Shown one piece after another: positions 39,655-49,079 of a DNA stretch of 64,000 nucleotides (positions are counted from its first letter, which is position 1; the number at the start of each line of letters is the position of its first letter). The notes beneath the pieces were generated by a model that saw only the letters and a list, made by a program, of their open reading frames with translations, did no database searches and was not told the origin of the DNA. The stretch is taken from contig NZ_CP015579.1 in NCBI RefSeq assembly GCF_002163585.1, forward strand, positions 2,108,001 to 2,172,000, read 5' to 3'. The position numbers were made by a program, and so were the translations under genes. The stretch comes from Tatumella citrea. GTDB taxonomy: Bacteria > Pseudomonadota > Gammaproteobacteria > Enterobacterales > Enterobacteriaceae.

Positions 39655-41964
39655 ATGAAATTTAAACGCCAGATTAAACCTTATCGCGCTGCAGCCGGTG
39701 GCTGGGGATCGCTGGAAGCTACTACCCGCTATGTATTTGAAAGTAAGTCAGTTTTAAAAAATATGCGCAACCTGCTGCGCATGAATAAAGCCCGTGGTTT
39801 TGACTGTCCGGGCTGTGCCTGGGGCGATGATAACAAAAGCACCTTCAGCTTTTGTGAGAACGGAGCTAAAGCCGTTACCTGGGAAGCAACCCGCCGCGTA
39901 GTGGATAATGAGTTTTTCGCTGCCCATTCGGTCAGTCGTCTGTATCTGGAAAGTGATTATTTTCTGGAATATCAGGGACGCCTGACTCACCCTCTGTCAT
40001 ACAATGCAGAAACCGACCACTATGAGCCTATTAGTTGGGACGATGCATTTGCACTGATAGCACAACATATCGGTGAGATGGATAATCCGGACCAAATCGA
40101 ACTTTATACTTCTGGCCGGGCCAGTAATGAAGCGTCATGGTTGTATCAGCTGTTTGGCAGAATGCTCGGCACCAATAACTTCCCCGATTGCTCAAATATG
40201 TGCCACGAAGCCAGTGGTACCGGTCTGAAGCGTAGTATCGGTGTAGGTAAAGGCACCATCCGACTCGATGACTTCGATCATGCCAATGCCATTTTTGTTT
40301 TCGGCCAGAATCCGGGAACTAACCACCCACGTATGTTACATAGCCTGCGCCATGCAGCAGACCATGGAGCTAAAATCGTCACGTTCAACACGCTGCGTGA
40401 GCGCGGTCTGGAACGTTTCGCCGATCCACAAAAGCCGTTAGAAGTTGTCACCTCGATGGCGGGACAAATCAGCTCATCGTATTATCAGCCAAAGCTTGGC
40501 GGTGATATGGCTGCGGTTCGCGGGATGGTGAAAACCTTACTCGAGCAGCATCGCAATAATATTGCTGAGGGCAAGCCAGGCATCTTTGATGATGAATTTA
40601 TCAACACGCACACTGTCGGTGTGGATGCCTATCTGGCCGCTGTTGATGCTACTCAGTGGGAACAGATTACTTTCCAGTCGGGTCTGTCAGAAGAAGAAAT
40701 TCGTCAGGCTGCTGCTATCTATCAGAGTGCTGAACGGGTTATTTGTACCTGGGCCATGGGCGTTACTCAACATAAACACTCCGTAGATACTGTACGTGAA
40801 ATTGTTAACCTTCAGCTGTTGTTTGGTCAGTTAGGTAAAAAAGGCGCTGGCTTATGCCCTGTCCGTGGTCACAGTAACGTTCAGGGTAACCGGACCATGG
40901 GGATTGATGAAAAACCTAATGCCCCGTTCCTCAATGCGATGGCCAGCCACTTTGACTTCCAGCCACCACGGGAAGCTGGTCATAATACTGTTGAAGCCAT
41001 CGAAGCCATGCTGCGGGATGAAATCCGGGTTCTGATCACTCTGGGAGGAAATCTGGCTGCTGCTGCTCCGGATTCACCGCGTACCGAAGAGGCCATTCAG
41101 CGTTGTGGACTGACCGTGCATATCAGCACTAAACTCAACCGGACCCATCTGGTGCCTGGCTTCCGTAACAGTCTGATTCTGCCAACACTGGGACGTACCG
41201 AACGCGATATCCGCGCCACCGGTTCACAGTTTATTACCGTGGAAGACTCTTTCAGCATGGTACATGCGTCTGAAGGCGTGGGCGTTCCACTGGCTGATAC
41301 TCAACGTTCAGAAACCGCAATAGTCGCCGGAATTGCAGACGCTGTACTGGGTGCTGAAAAACTCGACTGGCTGGAAATGGCCGATGATTACAACATCATT
41401 CGTGACCATATCGCAGCGACTATTCCGGGTTTCAGTGATTTTAATCAGAAATGTGACCAGCCTGGAGGATTCTATCTGGGTAATGCGGCAGCTCGTTTAG
41501 AATTCAATACCCCGTCCCGTAAAGCTGAATTCAATGCTTCTGCGCTGCCAGCATCCCTGTTTCCGCAACTGGCTGGTGAAACTGCGCCGTTTGTATTGCA
41601 GACATTACGTTCACATGATCAGTACAACACTACCATTTACGGCCTGGATGACCGCTATCGTGGAGTCTATGGTCAGCGAAAAGTGGTGTTCATTAACCCT
41701 GAAGATATGAGTGCCCAGGGGTTAACCGAAGGTCAACAGGTTGATATTGAGACGCTGTGGAACGACGGCATTACCCGTCAGGTACAGGGGTTTGTTCTGG
41801 TGCCTTATAACATCCCACGCGGGAATCTGGCTGCGTATTACCCTGAGACTAACCCTCTGGTACCACTCTCCAGTTTCGGTGACGATAGCGGTACTCCGAC
41901 ATCAAAATCGGTACCGGTAAAACTGTCACTGACCACAGAACAGCCATCTCTCAGAATCGCCTGA
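39655..41964 (+). CDS. Molybdopterin oxidoreductase, FdhF/YdeP family
   Basis: A 769-residue protein that aligns along its whole length with E. coli YdeP (759). The N terminus carries FDCPGCAW (Cys51, Cys54) and Cys67, likely iron-sulfur ligands. Cys183 in SNMCHEAS takes the place of the selenocysteine of formate dehydrogenase H as probable Mo ligand. GQNPGTNHPR and RGHSNVQGNR are pterin-cofactor segments. YdeP contributes to acid resistance in E. coli through an unknown reaction. It starts at ATG 39655, is transcribed alone, and has no accessory subunit or fdhD next to it. Confidence 0.9.
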   Translation: MKFKRQIKPYRAAAGGWGSLEATTRYVFESKSVLKNMRNLLRMNKARGFDCPGCAWGDDNKSTFSFCENGAKAVTWEATRRVVDNEFFAAHSVSRLYLESDYFLEYQGRLTHPLSYNAETDHYEPISWDDAFALIAQHIGEMDNPDQIELYTSGRASNEASWLYQLFGRMLGTNNFPDCSNMCHEASGTGLKRSIGVGKGTIRLDDFDHANAIFVFGQNPGTNHPRMLHSLRHAADHGAKIVTFNTLRERGLERFADPQKPLEVVTSMAGQISSSYYQPKLGGDMAAVRGMVKTLLEQHRNNIAEGKPGIFDDEFINTHTVGVDAYLAAVDATQWEQITFQSGLSEEEIRQAAAIYQSAERVICTWAMGVTQHKHSVDTVREIVNLQLLFGQLGKKGAGLCPVRGHSNVQGNRTMGIDEKPNAPFLNAMASHFDFQPPREAGHNTVEAIEAMLRDEIRVLITLGGNLAAAAPDSPRTEEAIQRCGLTVHISTKLNRTHLVPGFRNSLILPTLGRTERDIRATGSQFITVEDSFSMVHASEGVGVPLADTQRSETAIVAGIADAVLGAEKLDWLEMADDYNIIRDHIAATIPGFSDFNQKCDQPGGFYLGNAAARLEFNTPSRKAEFNASALPASLFPQLAGETAPFVLQTLRSHDQYNTTIYGLDDRYRGVYGQRKVVFINPEDMSAQGLTEGQQVDIETLWNDGITRQVQGFVLVPYNIPRGNLAAYYPETNPLVPLSSFGDDSGTPTSKSVPVKLSLTTEQPSLRIA

Positions 41965-41973
41965 GTAATTTAG

Positions 41974-42005
41974 TAAAAAAGCCGGAAATGTTTCCGGCTT
42001 TTTTT
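41974..42005 (+). terminator. Rho-independent terminator of the YdeP-like gene
   Basis: Stem AAGCCGGAAA/TTTCCGGCTT is followed by a run of seven Ts or more; it is one of the strongest terminators in the window. Confidence 0.93.
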
Positions 42006-42088
42006 ATCTTTCGCCGTTTGGCTCTTGCCCGAGTGCTATGATTCGCGTAAAACTGTCAGCCGCTGTTAGGCCACGAAACTAAAAAACT

Positions 42089-44023
42089 ATGTTCCAGGAT
42101 AATCCGCTGCTGTCGCAGCTTAAACAAACGCTTCATGCCCAGACTCCTCGTGCTGAGGGTGTGGTAAAAGGTACCGATAAAGGGTTCGGCTTTCTGGAAG
42201 TCGATGCTCAGAAAAGTTACTTTATCCCGCCTCCGCAAATGAAAAAAGTGATGCACGGCGATCGAATCATCGCTGTCATCCAGACCAATAATGGTAAAGA
42301 GAGCGCCGAGCCGGAAACTCTGGTTGAACCGTTCCTGACCCGGTTTGTCGGACGAATCCAGAAAAAAGATGACCGGTTATCGATTATCCCTGACCATCCG
42401 TTGCTGAAAGAGGCAATTCAGTGCCGTCCTGCCCGGAATGTGGAACATAACTTCCAGGCTGGTGACTGGGCCGTTGCTGAGATGCGCCGCCACCCGTTAA
42501 AAGGTGATCGCAGTTTCTATGCAGAGCTAACGGAATTCATTACTTACGCTGATGACCATCTGGCACCATGGTGGGTGACACTGTCACGTCACAATCTTGA
42601 ACGCGCGGCCCCGGAAATTACTTTCGGAGAGATGATGGATGAAAAACTGGAGCGCGAAGATCTGTCCGCCCTGGAATTTATCACCATTGACAGCGCCAGC
42701 ACCGAAGATATGGATGATGCACTGTTCACTGAAGAGTTGCCTGGTGGCAAGCTCCGCCTGACGGTCGCGATTGCTGACCCGACTGCCTATGTTGCAGAAG
42801 GCAGTGAACTGGATAAACTGGCTTCACTCCGGGCCTTTACCAATTATCTGCCTGGCTTCAATATTCCTATGCTGCCGCGTCAGTTATCTGACGATGTCTG
42901 TTCTCTGCGACCAGGTGTTCGCCGCCCGGTACTGGCCTGCCACATCACCATCGCCGCTGATGGTACGCCGGAAGATAACGTCCATTTCTTTGCTGCCTGG
43001 ATTGAATCTAAAGCCAAACTGGCTTATGACGATGTGTCTGACTGGCTGGAAAATAGTGGTGAATGGCAGCCAGCCAGCGAAGCTATTGCACAACAGATCA
43101 CTCTGCTTCATCGTTTCTGCCTGGCTCGCAGTGAATGGCGTAAGACTCATTCACTGGTATTTAAAGATCGCCCTGATTATCGTTTCCTGCTGGGTGAGAA
43201 AGGTGAAGTGCTGGAGATTATTGCTGAACCACGCCGGATTGCTAACCGGATGATTGAAGAAGCGATGATTACAGCTAATATCTGCGCCGCTAAAGTGCTG
43301 AGTGAATCTCTGGGTTACGGTATTTATAACGTACATGCGGGCTTCGATGAAGCGAATGCAGAACAGGTTGCAGGTGTTCTTGCGGGTCATGGAATTACGG
43401 TTGATCCGAAAGAAATTTCTACTCTCGAAGGTTTCAAAGTGATGCGTCGTGAGTTAGACAACCAGCCAACACAGTATCTGGATAGCCGGATTCGTCGTTT
43501 CCAGTCATTTGCCGAGATTAGTACCCAGCCAGGACCACATTTTGGCTTAGGACTTGATGCGTACGCTACCTGGACTTCACCTATCCGTAAATATGGCGAT
43601 ATGGTGAATCATCGTTTGCTGAAAGCCATTATCCTTGGACAGCAACCTGAGCAGCCAGCCGCAGAACTCACGACTATCATGGGAGAAAGGCGTCGCCTGA
43701 ACCGGATGGCAGAGCGTGATGTAGGCGACTGGTTATATGCCCGCTATCTGGCTCCATATGCAGGGACTGACCACAAATTTACCGCTGAGATTATTGATGT
43801 CTCGCGTGGTGGAATGCGTGTAAGGCTAACTGATACCGGAGCTGTTGCATTTATTCCTGCACCTTTCATCCACAGCGTTCGTGATGAATTAGTCTGTTCG
43901 CAGGAGAGTGGTACGGTACAGATCAAAGGTGAAGAACGCTATCGTGTGACCGATATTATTGAAGTCACAATTGCGGAAGTCCGTATGGAAAACCGTAATG
44001 TGGTAGCACGCCCTGTAGCCTGA
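42089..44023 (+). CDS. rnb: Exoribonuclease II
   Basis: A 644-residue enzyme, identical in length to E. coli RNase II. Two N-terminal cold-shock domains, the RNB catalytic domain with Asp201, Asp207, Asp209 and Asp210 ([10 protein letters not shown]), and a C-terminal S1 domain are in order. It degrades single-stranded RNA 3' to 5' in the cytoplasm. In E. coli yciT, yciZ and pdeR lie between osmB and rnb; here osmB follows rnb directly. Confidence 0.97.
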   Translation: MFQDNPLLSQLKQTLHAQTPRAEGVVKGTDKGFGFLEVDAQKSYFIPPPQMKKVMHGDRIIAVIQTNNGKESAEPETLVEPFLTRFVGRIQKKDDRLSIIPDHPLLKEAIQCRPARNVEHNFQAGDWAVAEMRRHPLKGDRSFYAELTEFITYADDHLAPWWVTLSRHNLERAAPEITFGEMMDEKLEREDLSALEFITIDSASTEDMDDALFTEELPGGKLRLTVAIADPTAYVAEGSELDKLASLRAFTNYLPGFNIPMLPRQLSDDVCSLRPGVRRPVLACHITIAADGTPEDNVHFFAAWIESKAKLAYDDVSDWLENSGEWQPASEAIAQQITLLHRFCLARSEWRKTHSLVFKDRPDYRFLLGEKGEVLEIIAEPRRIANRMIEEAMITANICAAKVLSESLGYGIYNVHAGFDEANAEQVAGVLAGHGITVDPKEISTLEGFKVMRRELDNQPTQYLDSRIRRFQSFAEISTQPGPHFGLGLDAYATWTSPIRKYGDMVNHRLLKAIILGQQPEQPAAELTTIMGERRRLNRMAERDVGDWLYARYLAPYAGTDHKFTAEIIDVSRGGMRVRLTDTGAVAFIPAPFIHSVRDELVCSQESGTVQIKGEERYRVTDIIEVTIAEVRMENRNVVARPVA

Positions 44024-44035
44024 GATTAAATCAGC

Positions 44036-44065
44036 TGCGTACCGGTCAGCCGGTACGCACTTTTT
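44036..44065 (+). terminator. Terminator of rnb
   Basis: TGCGTACCGG pairs perfectly with CCGGTACGCA around a TCAG loop; the tail is CTTTTTCC. Confidence 0.88.
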
Positions 44066-44295
44066 CCTGCCTCTGCAAAATATGCCCTTCCCGGCCCTCA
44101 ACAGCAACAACTCCAGGGTCAATGCCAGTAGCTAACGTAGTACGCCACTGCAAATTTTCAAAATCCGCCTAAACTAAGAAAATGCTGAACTCTGATTAGG
44201 AATAATCACTCTTCTCCCTCATCAGGTAATGCATAAAATAGGGCCAGTTATTGCTACCGGGCTTACCCGGGGCATAACAGGGTTTAATACCATAG

Positions 44296-44325
44296 CACCT
44301 GAATTCAGGTGGATATCAATATAAT
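44296..44325 (+). promoter_or_regulatory. osmB promoter with a perfect 16-bp palindrome
   Basis: CACCTGAATTCAGGTG (44296-44311) is a perfect palindrome overlapping the -35 area of a TATAAT box at 44320-44325. The surrounding 351-bp region between rnb and osmB holds the rnb terminator and a short CCGGG/CCCGG hairpin near 44259-44272, and no gene. E. coli osmB is controlled by RpoS and RcsB; this palindrome does not match those sites. Confidence 0.45.
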
Positions 44326-44374
44326 TCAGTCGTCTTATCTGCCGGGAACACGGTGAATAATTAAGGAGTTGACT

Positions 44375-44590
44375 GTGATAATCACAAAAAAAAGCATTGC
44401 CTCTGCCCTGATTGCAACACTGATTTTATGCAGCCTGGCGGGCTGTTCTAACTGGTCTAAACGTGACAGAAATACAGCTCTGGGTGCCGGAGTCGGCGCT
44501 ATCGGCGGAAATATTCTGACCGGTGGTAGTACCTTAGGAACTCTGGGCGGTGCAGCGGTCGGTGGCGTGGTCGGTCATCAGGTCCATTAA
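44375..44590 (+). CDS. osmB: Osmotically inducible lipoprotein OsmB
   Basis: A 71-residue lipoprotein: lipobox SLAGC, then SNWSKRDRNTALGAGVGA, nearly the E. coli sequence, and a glycine-zipper region (GTLGGAAVGGVVGHQ). It is an outer-membrane protein raised by osmotic stress and in stationary phase. AAGGAG at 44363-44368 is correctly spaced for GTG 44375; the TTG at 44369 directly abuts the ribosome site and is not used. Confidence 0.92.
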   Translation: MIITKKSIASALIATLILCSLAGCSNWSKRDRNTALGAGVGAIGGNILTGGSTLGTLGGAAVGGVVGHQVH

Positions 44591-44598
44591 TACTGCAG

Positions 44599-44629
44599 GC
44601 CGGAAAAGAGCATATTGCCCTTTTCCGGC
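44599..44629 (+). terminator. Hairpin between osmB and yciH ends
   Basis: GCCGGAAAAG pairs with CTTTTCCGGC around an 11-nt loop just after osmB. Tail TATTCT is weak; it may act on both convergent genes. Confidence 0.65.
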
Positions 44630-44639
44630 TATTCTCTGG

Positions 44640-44960
44640 TTAGCCGCCAGCCAGTTTGACTTTGAAACCTTTCGCTTCCAACAATGTTTTCAGAAGATCT
44701 CGTTTATCGCCCTGAATTTCAATTTCACCCTCTTTAACCGCTCCACCGCAGCCACATTTCTTTTTTAACTCGGCTGCCAGCTTAGAAAGCTCATTATCAT
44801 CAAGATCCAGCCCGCTGATAATACAAACGCCCTTGCCTTTTCTGCCGCTGGTCTGACGTGAGATTCGCACAATACCATCACCTTTAGGGCGTTCAACCGG
44901 TGTCTGCTGTGGTGTGATGCGACCCGTTTCTGTGGAATACACCAGGTTATCTTTGCTCAT
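44640..44960 (-). CDS. yciH: SUI1/eIF1-like translation factor YciH
   Basis: A 106-residue protein with the SUI1 domain in its second half (GKGVCIISGLDLDD, KKKCGCGGAVKEGEIEIQGD). It is the bacterial homologue of eukaryotic eIF1 and in E. coli affects initiation fidelity and ribosome binding under stress. Its ATG overlaps the pyrF stop by one base, so both are translated from one mRNA. Confidence 0.95.
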   Translation of the reverse strand: MSKDNLVYSTETGRITPQQTPVERPKGDGIVRISRQTSGRKGKGVCIISGLDLDDNELSKLAAELKKKCGCGGAVKEGEIEIQGDKRDLLKTLLEAKGFKVKLAGG

Positions 44961-45682
44961 TATGACACCTGCAGAGAATGTAAAATTGCAGTCAGTGACG
45001 CAGAAGGATCAGTAGTCTGAGTCACCGGCCGACCAATGACCATATAATCAACACCGGCAACTTTAGCCTGAGGCGGAGTCATTATCCGGCGCTGGTCTTG
45101 TGCATCCGAACCGGCCGGACGAATTCCCGGTGTGACCAGCAGAAAATCGCTGCCAAATTGTTGTTTAAAAGCCACTGCTTCATGGGCAGAACATACCACA
45201 CCGTCCAGCCCGCAATTACGTGTCAGACTGGCCAGTAATAACGCCTGCTCTGCAGGGGTGCGGTTAATACCTAAATCATGCAGGTCACTGGCTTCCATGC
45301 TGGTAAGCACTGTAACAGCTATCAGTAAAGGCGCATCTTTCCCCATTGGTAGCAGAGCTTCGCAGGCGGCATTCATCATCCTGGCGCCACCGCTGGCATG
45401 CACATTGACCATCCACACGCCTAAATCTGCCGCAGCAGCAACAGCATGCGCCACCGTGTTAGGAATATCATGAAATTTCAGGTCCAGAAATACTTCGAAA
45501 CCACGGGCATGCAGTGTTTTAACCCACTCTGGTCCAAAACGGGTAAACATCTCTTTTCCCACTTTCAGACGGCAGCTGTTCGGATCAATCTGGTCAACCA
45601 GCGACAATGCCCGATGCATATCGTCAAAATCAAGAGCGACTACTACCGGTGAAGTAACAGAAGATGGCGATAAATCAGTCAT
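44960..45682 (-). CDS. pyrF: Orotidine 5'-phosphate decarboxylase
   Basis: A 240-residue TIM-barrel enzyme. [10 protein letters not shown] carries the catalytic Lys-Asp set, VALDFD opens the barrel and VTPGIRP is the phosphate-binding loop. It converts OMP to UMP, the last step of UMP synthesis. It is operonic with yciH as in E. coli, and separated from lapB by a strong terminator. Confidence 0.97.
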   Translation of the reverse strand: MTDLSPSSVTSPVVVALDFDDMHRALSLVDQIDPNSCRLKVGKEMFTRFGPEWVKTLHARGFEVFLDLKFHDIPNTVAHAVAAAADLGVWMVNVHASGGARMMNAACEALLPMGKDAPLLIAVTVLTSMEASDLHDLGINRTPAEQALLLASLTRNCGLDGVVCSAHEAVAFKQQFGSDFLLVTPGIRPAGSDAQDQRRIMTPPQAKVAGVDYMVIGRPVTQTTDPSASLTAILHSLQVS

Positions 45683-45829
45683 TGCAGTGTTCCTTTTAAA
45701 TCAGGCAGGCGAAAAATATGGGCAAACGGCGCTTATTCTACCTGCCTGACCTGCGATGTCACCTGTTTTGCACGTTGCTGAGGCTGGCATATAAATAACA
45801 TTCTAGTATGTTGTAACTAATGTTAGTGT

Positions 45830-45855
45830 AAAAAAACAGAACCCGAAGGCTCTGT
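45830..45855 (-). terminator. Rho-independent terminator of lapAB
   Basis: Minus-strand ACAGAGCC-TTCG-GGTTCTGT (one wobble, very stable tetraloop) is followed by a run of Ts, directly after the lapB stop. Confidence 0.9.
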
Positions 45856-45859
45856 CATT

Positions 45860-47029
45860 TTACTGGCCATCGAGGCCACGAATCGGTTTAACCGTTGCCC
45901 AGCTTCTGCATGAGGGACAATGCCAGTAGATAGCGTGGGCAGTAAAACCGCATTTATGGCAGCGATAACGCGGCTTGATTCGAATTTGTTCCCCTACCAT
46001 ATCCCGCAACACAACCAGGCTTTGTTTAGCTCTGCCGTCTTCTGCATCCTGCAGATAATAATTAATCAGCCGGTGAAAACCGCGGGTGGTTGGGTGTTGT
46101 TCAAGTTGTTTCATCAGGAACAGCTGTGCTGCCTCAGAACCCTCGTTGTTATCGATAATGTCGGCCAGGTAGAGTTCAGCCGCATTGCCGGTTTCAAGAG
46201 CGACGCACTGTTGCAGGAACTCCAGCCACAGTTGCGGGGAATTCAGCCTTTGATAGCAACCTTCCAGTAACGATAAAACTTCGCTGACTAAATCAGGGTC
46301 CTGCTGTAATACCCGTTGCAGAGACTGCACTGCTTTTTGCTCTTCACCCTGTTCAATGAATATTCGGCCCATCATAATCGATACCCGGGCACACTGTTTA
46401 TCTGCTGACTCACCTTTGCGCAACAGACTCATCGCCTTATCCAGATCATCACTGCTCATGGCCTGCAGAGCCAGTTCACAATAGAAATGTGCGATTTCGG
46501 TAGCCTGTTTATTTTTGCCCAGTTTAACCAGACGTTCAGCTGTTTCAATCGCTTGTGTCCAGTCACTGGTTTGCTGATAAATCAGTAATAATTGCTGCAA
46601 CGCGCCTTCACGAAAATCGGTTTCATCCGTCAGCTGGCTGAACATATCTTCGGCTCTGTCATACAACCCCGCAGCCAGATAATCACGGCCGAGCTGCTGA
46701 ATAGCCAGCAGTCGCTGATCATAGTCGAGCGAAGCACTTTCCATCAGCGACTGGTGAATTCGGATCGCGCGGTCAACTTCACCACGGGAACGAAACAGGT
46801 TACCAAGAGTCAGGTGAGCCTCAATGGCCCCACTGTCCTCTTTAAGCATATCAAGGAACAAATCGACCGCTTTATCCTGCTGATTCGAAAGTAAAAAGTT
46901 AACGCCGGTGACATAATCACGAGACAGGCGGTTCGCTTCCTGTTGTTTATCCTGATGCGCACTTCGACGGCCCATATACCAACCATAGGCCGCAGCAACC
47001 GGCAATAACAGAAACAGCAGTTCGAGCAT
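45860..47029 (-). CDS. lapB: Lipopolysaccharide assembly protein LapB
   Basis: A 389-residue protein: one N-terminal membrane anchor (LFLLLPVAAAYGWYMG), several TPR repeats (about 35-330) and a rubredoxin-like metal site with Cys357, Cys360, Cys371 and Cys374, the same as in E. coli. LapB hands LpxC to the FtsH protease and so limits LPS synthesis; PbgA/YejM counteracts it. It starts 6 nt after lapA. Confidence 0.96.
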   Translation of the reverse strand: MLELLFLLLPVAAAYGWYMGRRSAHQDKQQEANRLSRDYVTGVNFLLSNQQDKAVDLFLDMLKEDSGAIEAHLTLGNLFRSRGEVDRAIRIHQSLMESASLDYDQRLLAIQQLGRDYLAAGLYDRAEDMFSQLTDETDFREGALQQLLLIYQQTSDWTQAIETAERLVKLGKNKQATEIAHFYCELALQAMSSDDLDKAMSLLRKGESADKQCARVSIMMGRIFIEQGEEQKAVQSLQRVLQQDPDLVSEVLSLLEGCYQRLNSPQLWLEFLQQCVALETGNAAELYLADIIDNNEGSEAAQLFLMKQLEQHPTTRGFHRLINYYLQDAEDGRAKQSLVVLRDMVGEQIRIKPRYRCHKCGFTAHAIYWHCPSCRSWATVKPIRGLDGQ

Positions 47030-47035
47030 AGCTGA

Positions 47036-47347
47036 TTATTCCTTCACCACAACTTTACCATTGGCAGTGGTGACAGCAGCAGACGGCGTATTAAACTGAG
47101 TTTCAAGACGTTTAATTTTTCTCTGTGCACGAGATAACGATAAACGTACACGCAACCAGAACAGACCACAAATAACCCAGCCGAGAATAAATCCCGCACC
47201 AAACAGACTGGCCAGCAATGTAGACACACGAAAGTCGCCCTGGGCCAGCAGATAATTAAAGGTTACGACCTGATCATTTTTCGCCCCAAGGGTGATTGAG
47301 ATAATAAAAATGACCAGAACCACTAAAAAAATGACTAAATATTTCAC
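47036..47347 (-). CDS. lapA: Lipopolysaccharide assembly protein LapA
   Basis: A 103-residue inner-membrane protein with two membrane segments and a basic coiled-coil tail (LSRAQRKIKRLETQ). It starts at a GTG (47347) with AGGA 7 nt upstream, aligning with E. coli LapA (MKYLLIFLLVL). The frame is open for 37 codons upstream, but those residues are not family-like. It partners LapB. Confidence 0.94.
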   Translation of the reverse strand: MKYLVIFLVVLVIFIISITLGAKNDQVVTFNYLLAQGDFRVSTLLASLFGAGFILGWVICGLFWLRVRLSLSRAQRKIKRLETQFNTPSAAVTTANGKVVVKE

Positions 47348-47488
47348 AATGCATCCTGTTATCGTATTTTCCGTAAGCGCTATCGCCGGAGGGCTTATGT
47401 TGCTGACGGTTAACATTCCGGCACACCTGCATCTTTCTATTATGGGGATGCAGAACATATTTACAATATAGCTTTACGTTTCAGCGCA

Positions 47489-48223
47489 TCATTCCATGCT
47501 TTTACGGGTGATATAAGGTGAATTAATTGCCATTCCGGCAATTATCATCAGCACACCGGCATTAATGACAGACATAATGACATCCTGCGGCCAGTGCATA
47601 CCCAGGGCCATTCGACTCCAGATCACCAGAATGGCCCAAACAAACGTCACCATCACGGTAAAAACATTGCCACGTGGCCACAACCAGAACAGCATAAGCA
47701 GGGACCAGCAGGCAGCAAACATACTATGTCCCGACGGAAACGAATAGCCTGTTTCTGCCGCCCAGTGCCGGGTTAACCAGCCAGGCAACATCCGGTTGTC
47801 CCGGGTTAACTCAAGTACCTGTGCACTGCGCTCTGCGGTCGGCATCTGATAGAATTGCTCGGCAGGACGCGCAGTTTCTGACGCTAACCAGACCACATAG
47901 GGCCTTGCTTCTCTGACCTGCAATTTAATCAGCGTGTTGATTCCCTGCCCGCCCCACACCACAACAATTATACTCAATACAACCACCAGTCTTTGCCGGG
48001 TACTACGCTGGTCATGACGTAATTTCCACAATAGCCAACTTCCTAACAACCCAGTGGTGATAAGCCCTGCCGGACGAGTGACGGTTTCTGTGAAAGCAAA
48101 TAATATAAGTTGCCAGTCATCTGATTTTGTCGGGACCCAGTGCCAGCCATACAGCCACAGACCAAGTGGCAGTATCAGTAAAATAAGCATTCCGCTACAG
48201 ATAAGTTTAACCTGTTTTAACAT
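47489..48223 (-). CDS. pgpB: Phosphatidylglycerophosphatase B
   Basis: A 244-residue PAP2-family membrane phosphatase with about six membrane segments. The three catalytic motifs are K100-x6-RP (KLQVREARP), PSGH (His166) and SR-x5-H-x3-D (His210). It dephosphorylates PGP, undecaprenyl pyrophosphate and related lipids on the periplasmic side. It is divergent from ribA, as in E. coli. Confidence 0.95.
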   Translation of the reverse strand: MLKQVKLICSGMLILLILPLGLWLYGWHWVPTKSDDWQLILFAFTETVTRPAGLITTGLLGSWLLWKLRHDQRSTRQRLVVVLSIIVVVWGGQGINTLIKLQVREARPYVVWLASETARPAEQFYQMPTAERSAQVLELTRDNRMLPGWLTRHWAAETGYSFPSGHSMFAACWSLLMLFWLWPRGNVFTVMVTFVWAILVIWSRMALGMHWPQDVIMSVINAGVLMIIAGMAINSPYITRKSME

Positions 48224-48432
48224 CGTATATACTTTTTCTCCGCAGCTAAATCGATAATTATCATTTTCTGAGTTTCCGGAAATACGTTAATCTGCGCCAC
48301 TAGTCGGATTGTGCTTTATCTGTGATCTGCTTCTCAGAGTATTACGCAGACTACCGATGATTGTGGCACAATATTCAATTCAACTCTGGTTTCAGAGTAC
48401 TGATAATAATACGTTTTGACAGCGGAGTTTGC

Positions 48433-49032
48433 ATGAAACTTAAGCGGGTGGCACAAGCCACACTGCCCACACCATGGGGTGATTTCCAGATGGTGGGTTT
48501 TGAAGAGATCAGCACCGGCAAAGATCATGTTGCACTGGTTTTTGGTGATATTTCTGGCCCTGAGCCTGTACTTGCCCGGGTTCATTCAGAATGTCTTACG
48601 GGCGATGCGTTATTCAGCCTGAGGTGTGATTGTGGTTTTCAGCTGGAGTCCGCGCTGAATGCCATTGCCACTGAAGGGCGCGGAGTCCTGCTATATCATC
48701 GTCAGGAAGGCCGTAATATTGGTTTGCTGAACAAAATCCGTGCTTACTCGCTTCAGGACCAGGGATATGACACCGTTGAGGCTAACCTGAAATTAGGGTT
48801 TGCTGCCGATGAACGCGATTTCACTCTCTGTGCTGATATGTTTAAACTGCTGGAAGTTTCAGAAGTACGGTTACTGACCAACAATCCGAAAAAAGTGAAA
48901 GTCCTGACTGAAGCCGGCATTAATATTGCTGAGCGGGTTCCTCTCGAAGTTGGCAGAAATCCAAAAAATACCGGATATCTGGACACCAAAGCGTTGAAAA
49001 TGGGCCACCTGCTTCACCATAACGACGATTAG
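48433..49032 (+). CDS. ribA: GTP cyclohydrolase II
   Basis: A 199-residue enzyme (E. coli 196). Zinc is bound by Cys54, Cys65 and Cys67 ([10 protein letters not shown]...RCDC). [11 protein letters not shown] is the GTP-binding segment. It opens the GTP ring in the first step of riboflavin synthesis. The frame is open upstream to 48361, but [17 protein letters not shown] is the family start. It is convergent with acnA. Confidence 0.97.
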   Translation: MKLKRVAQATLPTPWGDFQMVGFEEISTGKDHVALVFGDISGPEPVLARVHSECLTGDALFSLRCDCGFQLESALNAIATEGRGVLLYHRQEGRNIGLLNKIRAYSLQDQGYDTVEANLKLGFAADERDFTLCADMFKLLEVSEVRLLTNNPKKVKVLTEAGINIAERVPLEVGRNPKNTGYLDTKALKMGHLLHHNDD

Positions 49033-49039
49033 TTTTTTT

Positions 49040-49063
49040 CCGCCCCTGGCCTCTCAGGGGCGG
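49040..49063 (+). terminator. Hairpin between ribA and acnA ends
   Basis: CCGCCCCTG pairs with CAGGGGCGG around a 6-nt loop, between two convergent genes 47 bp apart. The T run lies on the 5' side for ribA, so the terminator is not canonical. Confidence 0.6.
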
Positions 49064-49079
49064 TATCTTCATCTGCAGG

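Noticed and set aside
42771..43253. 160-aa frame inside rnb
   Set aside because: It is an alternative frame of the conserved RNase II catalytic domain with no ribosome site.
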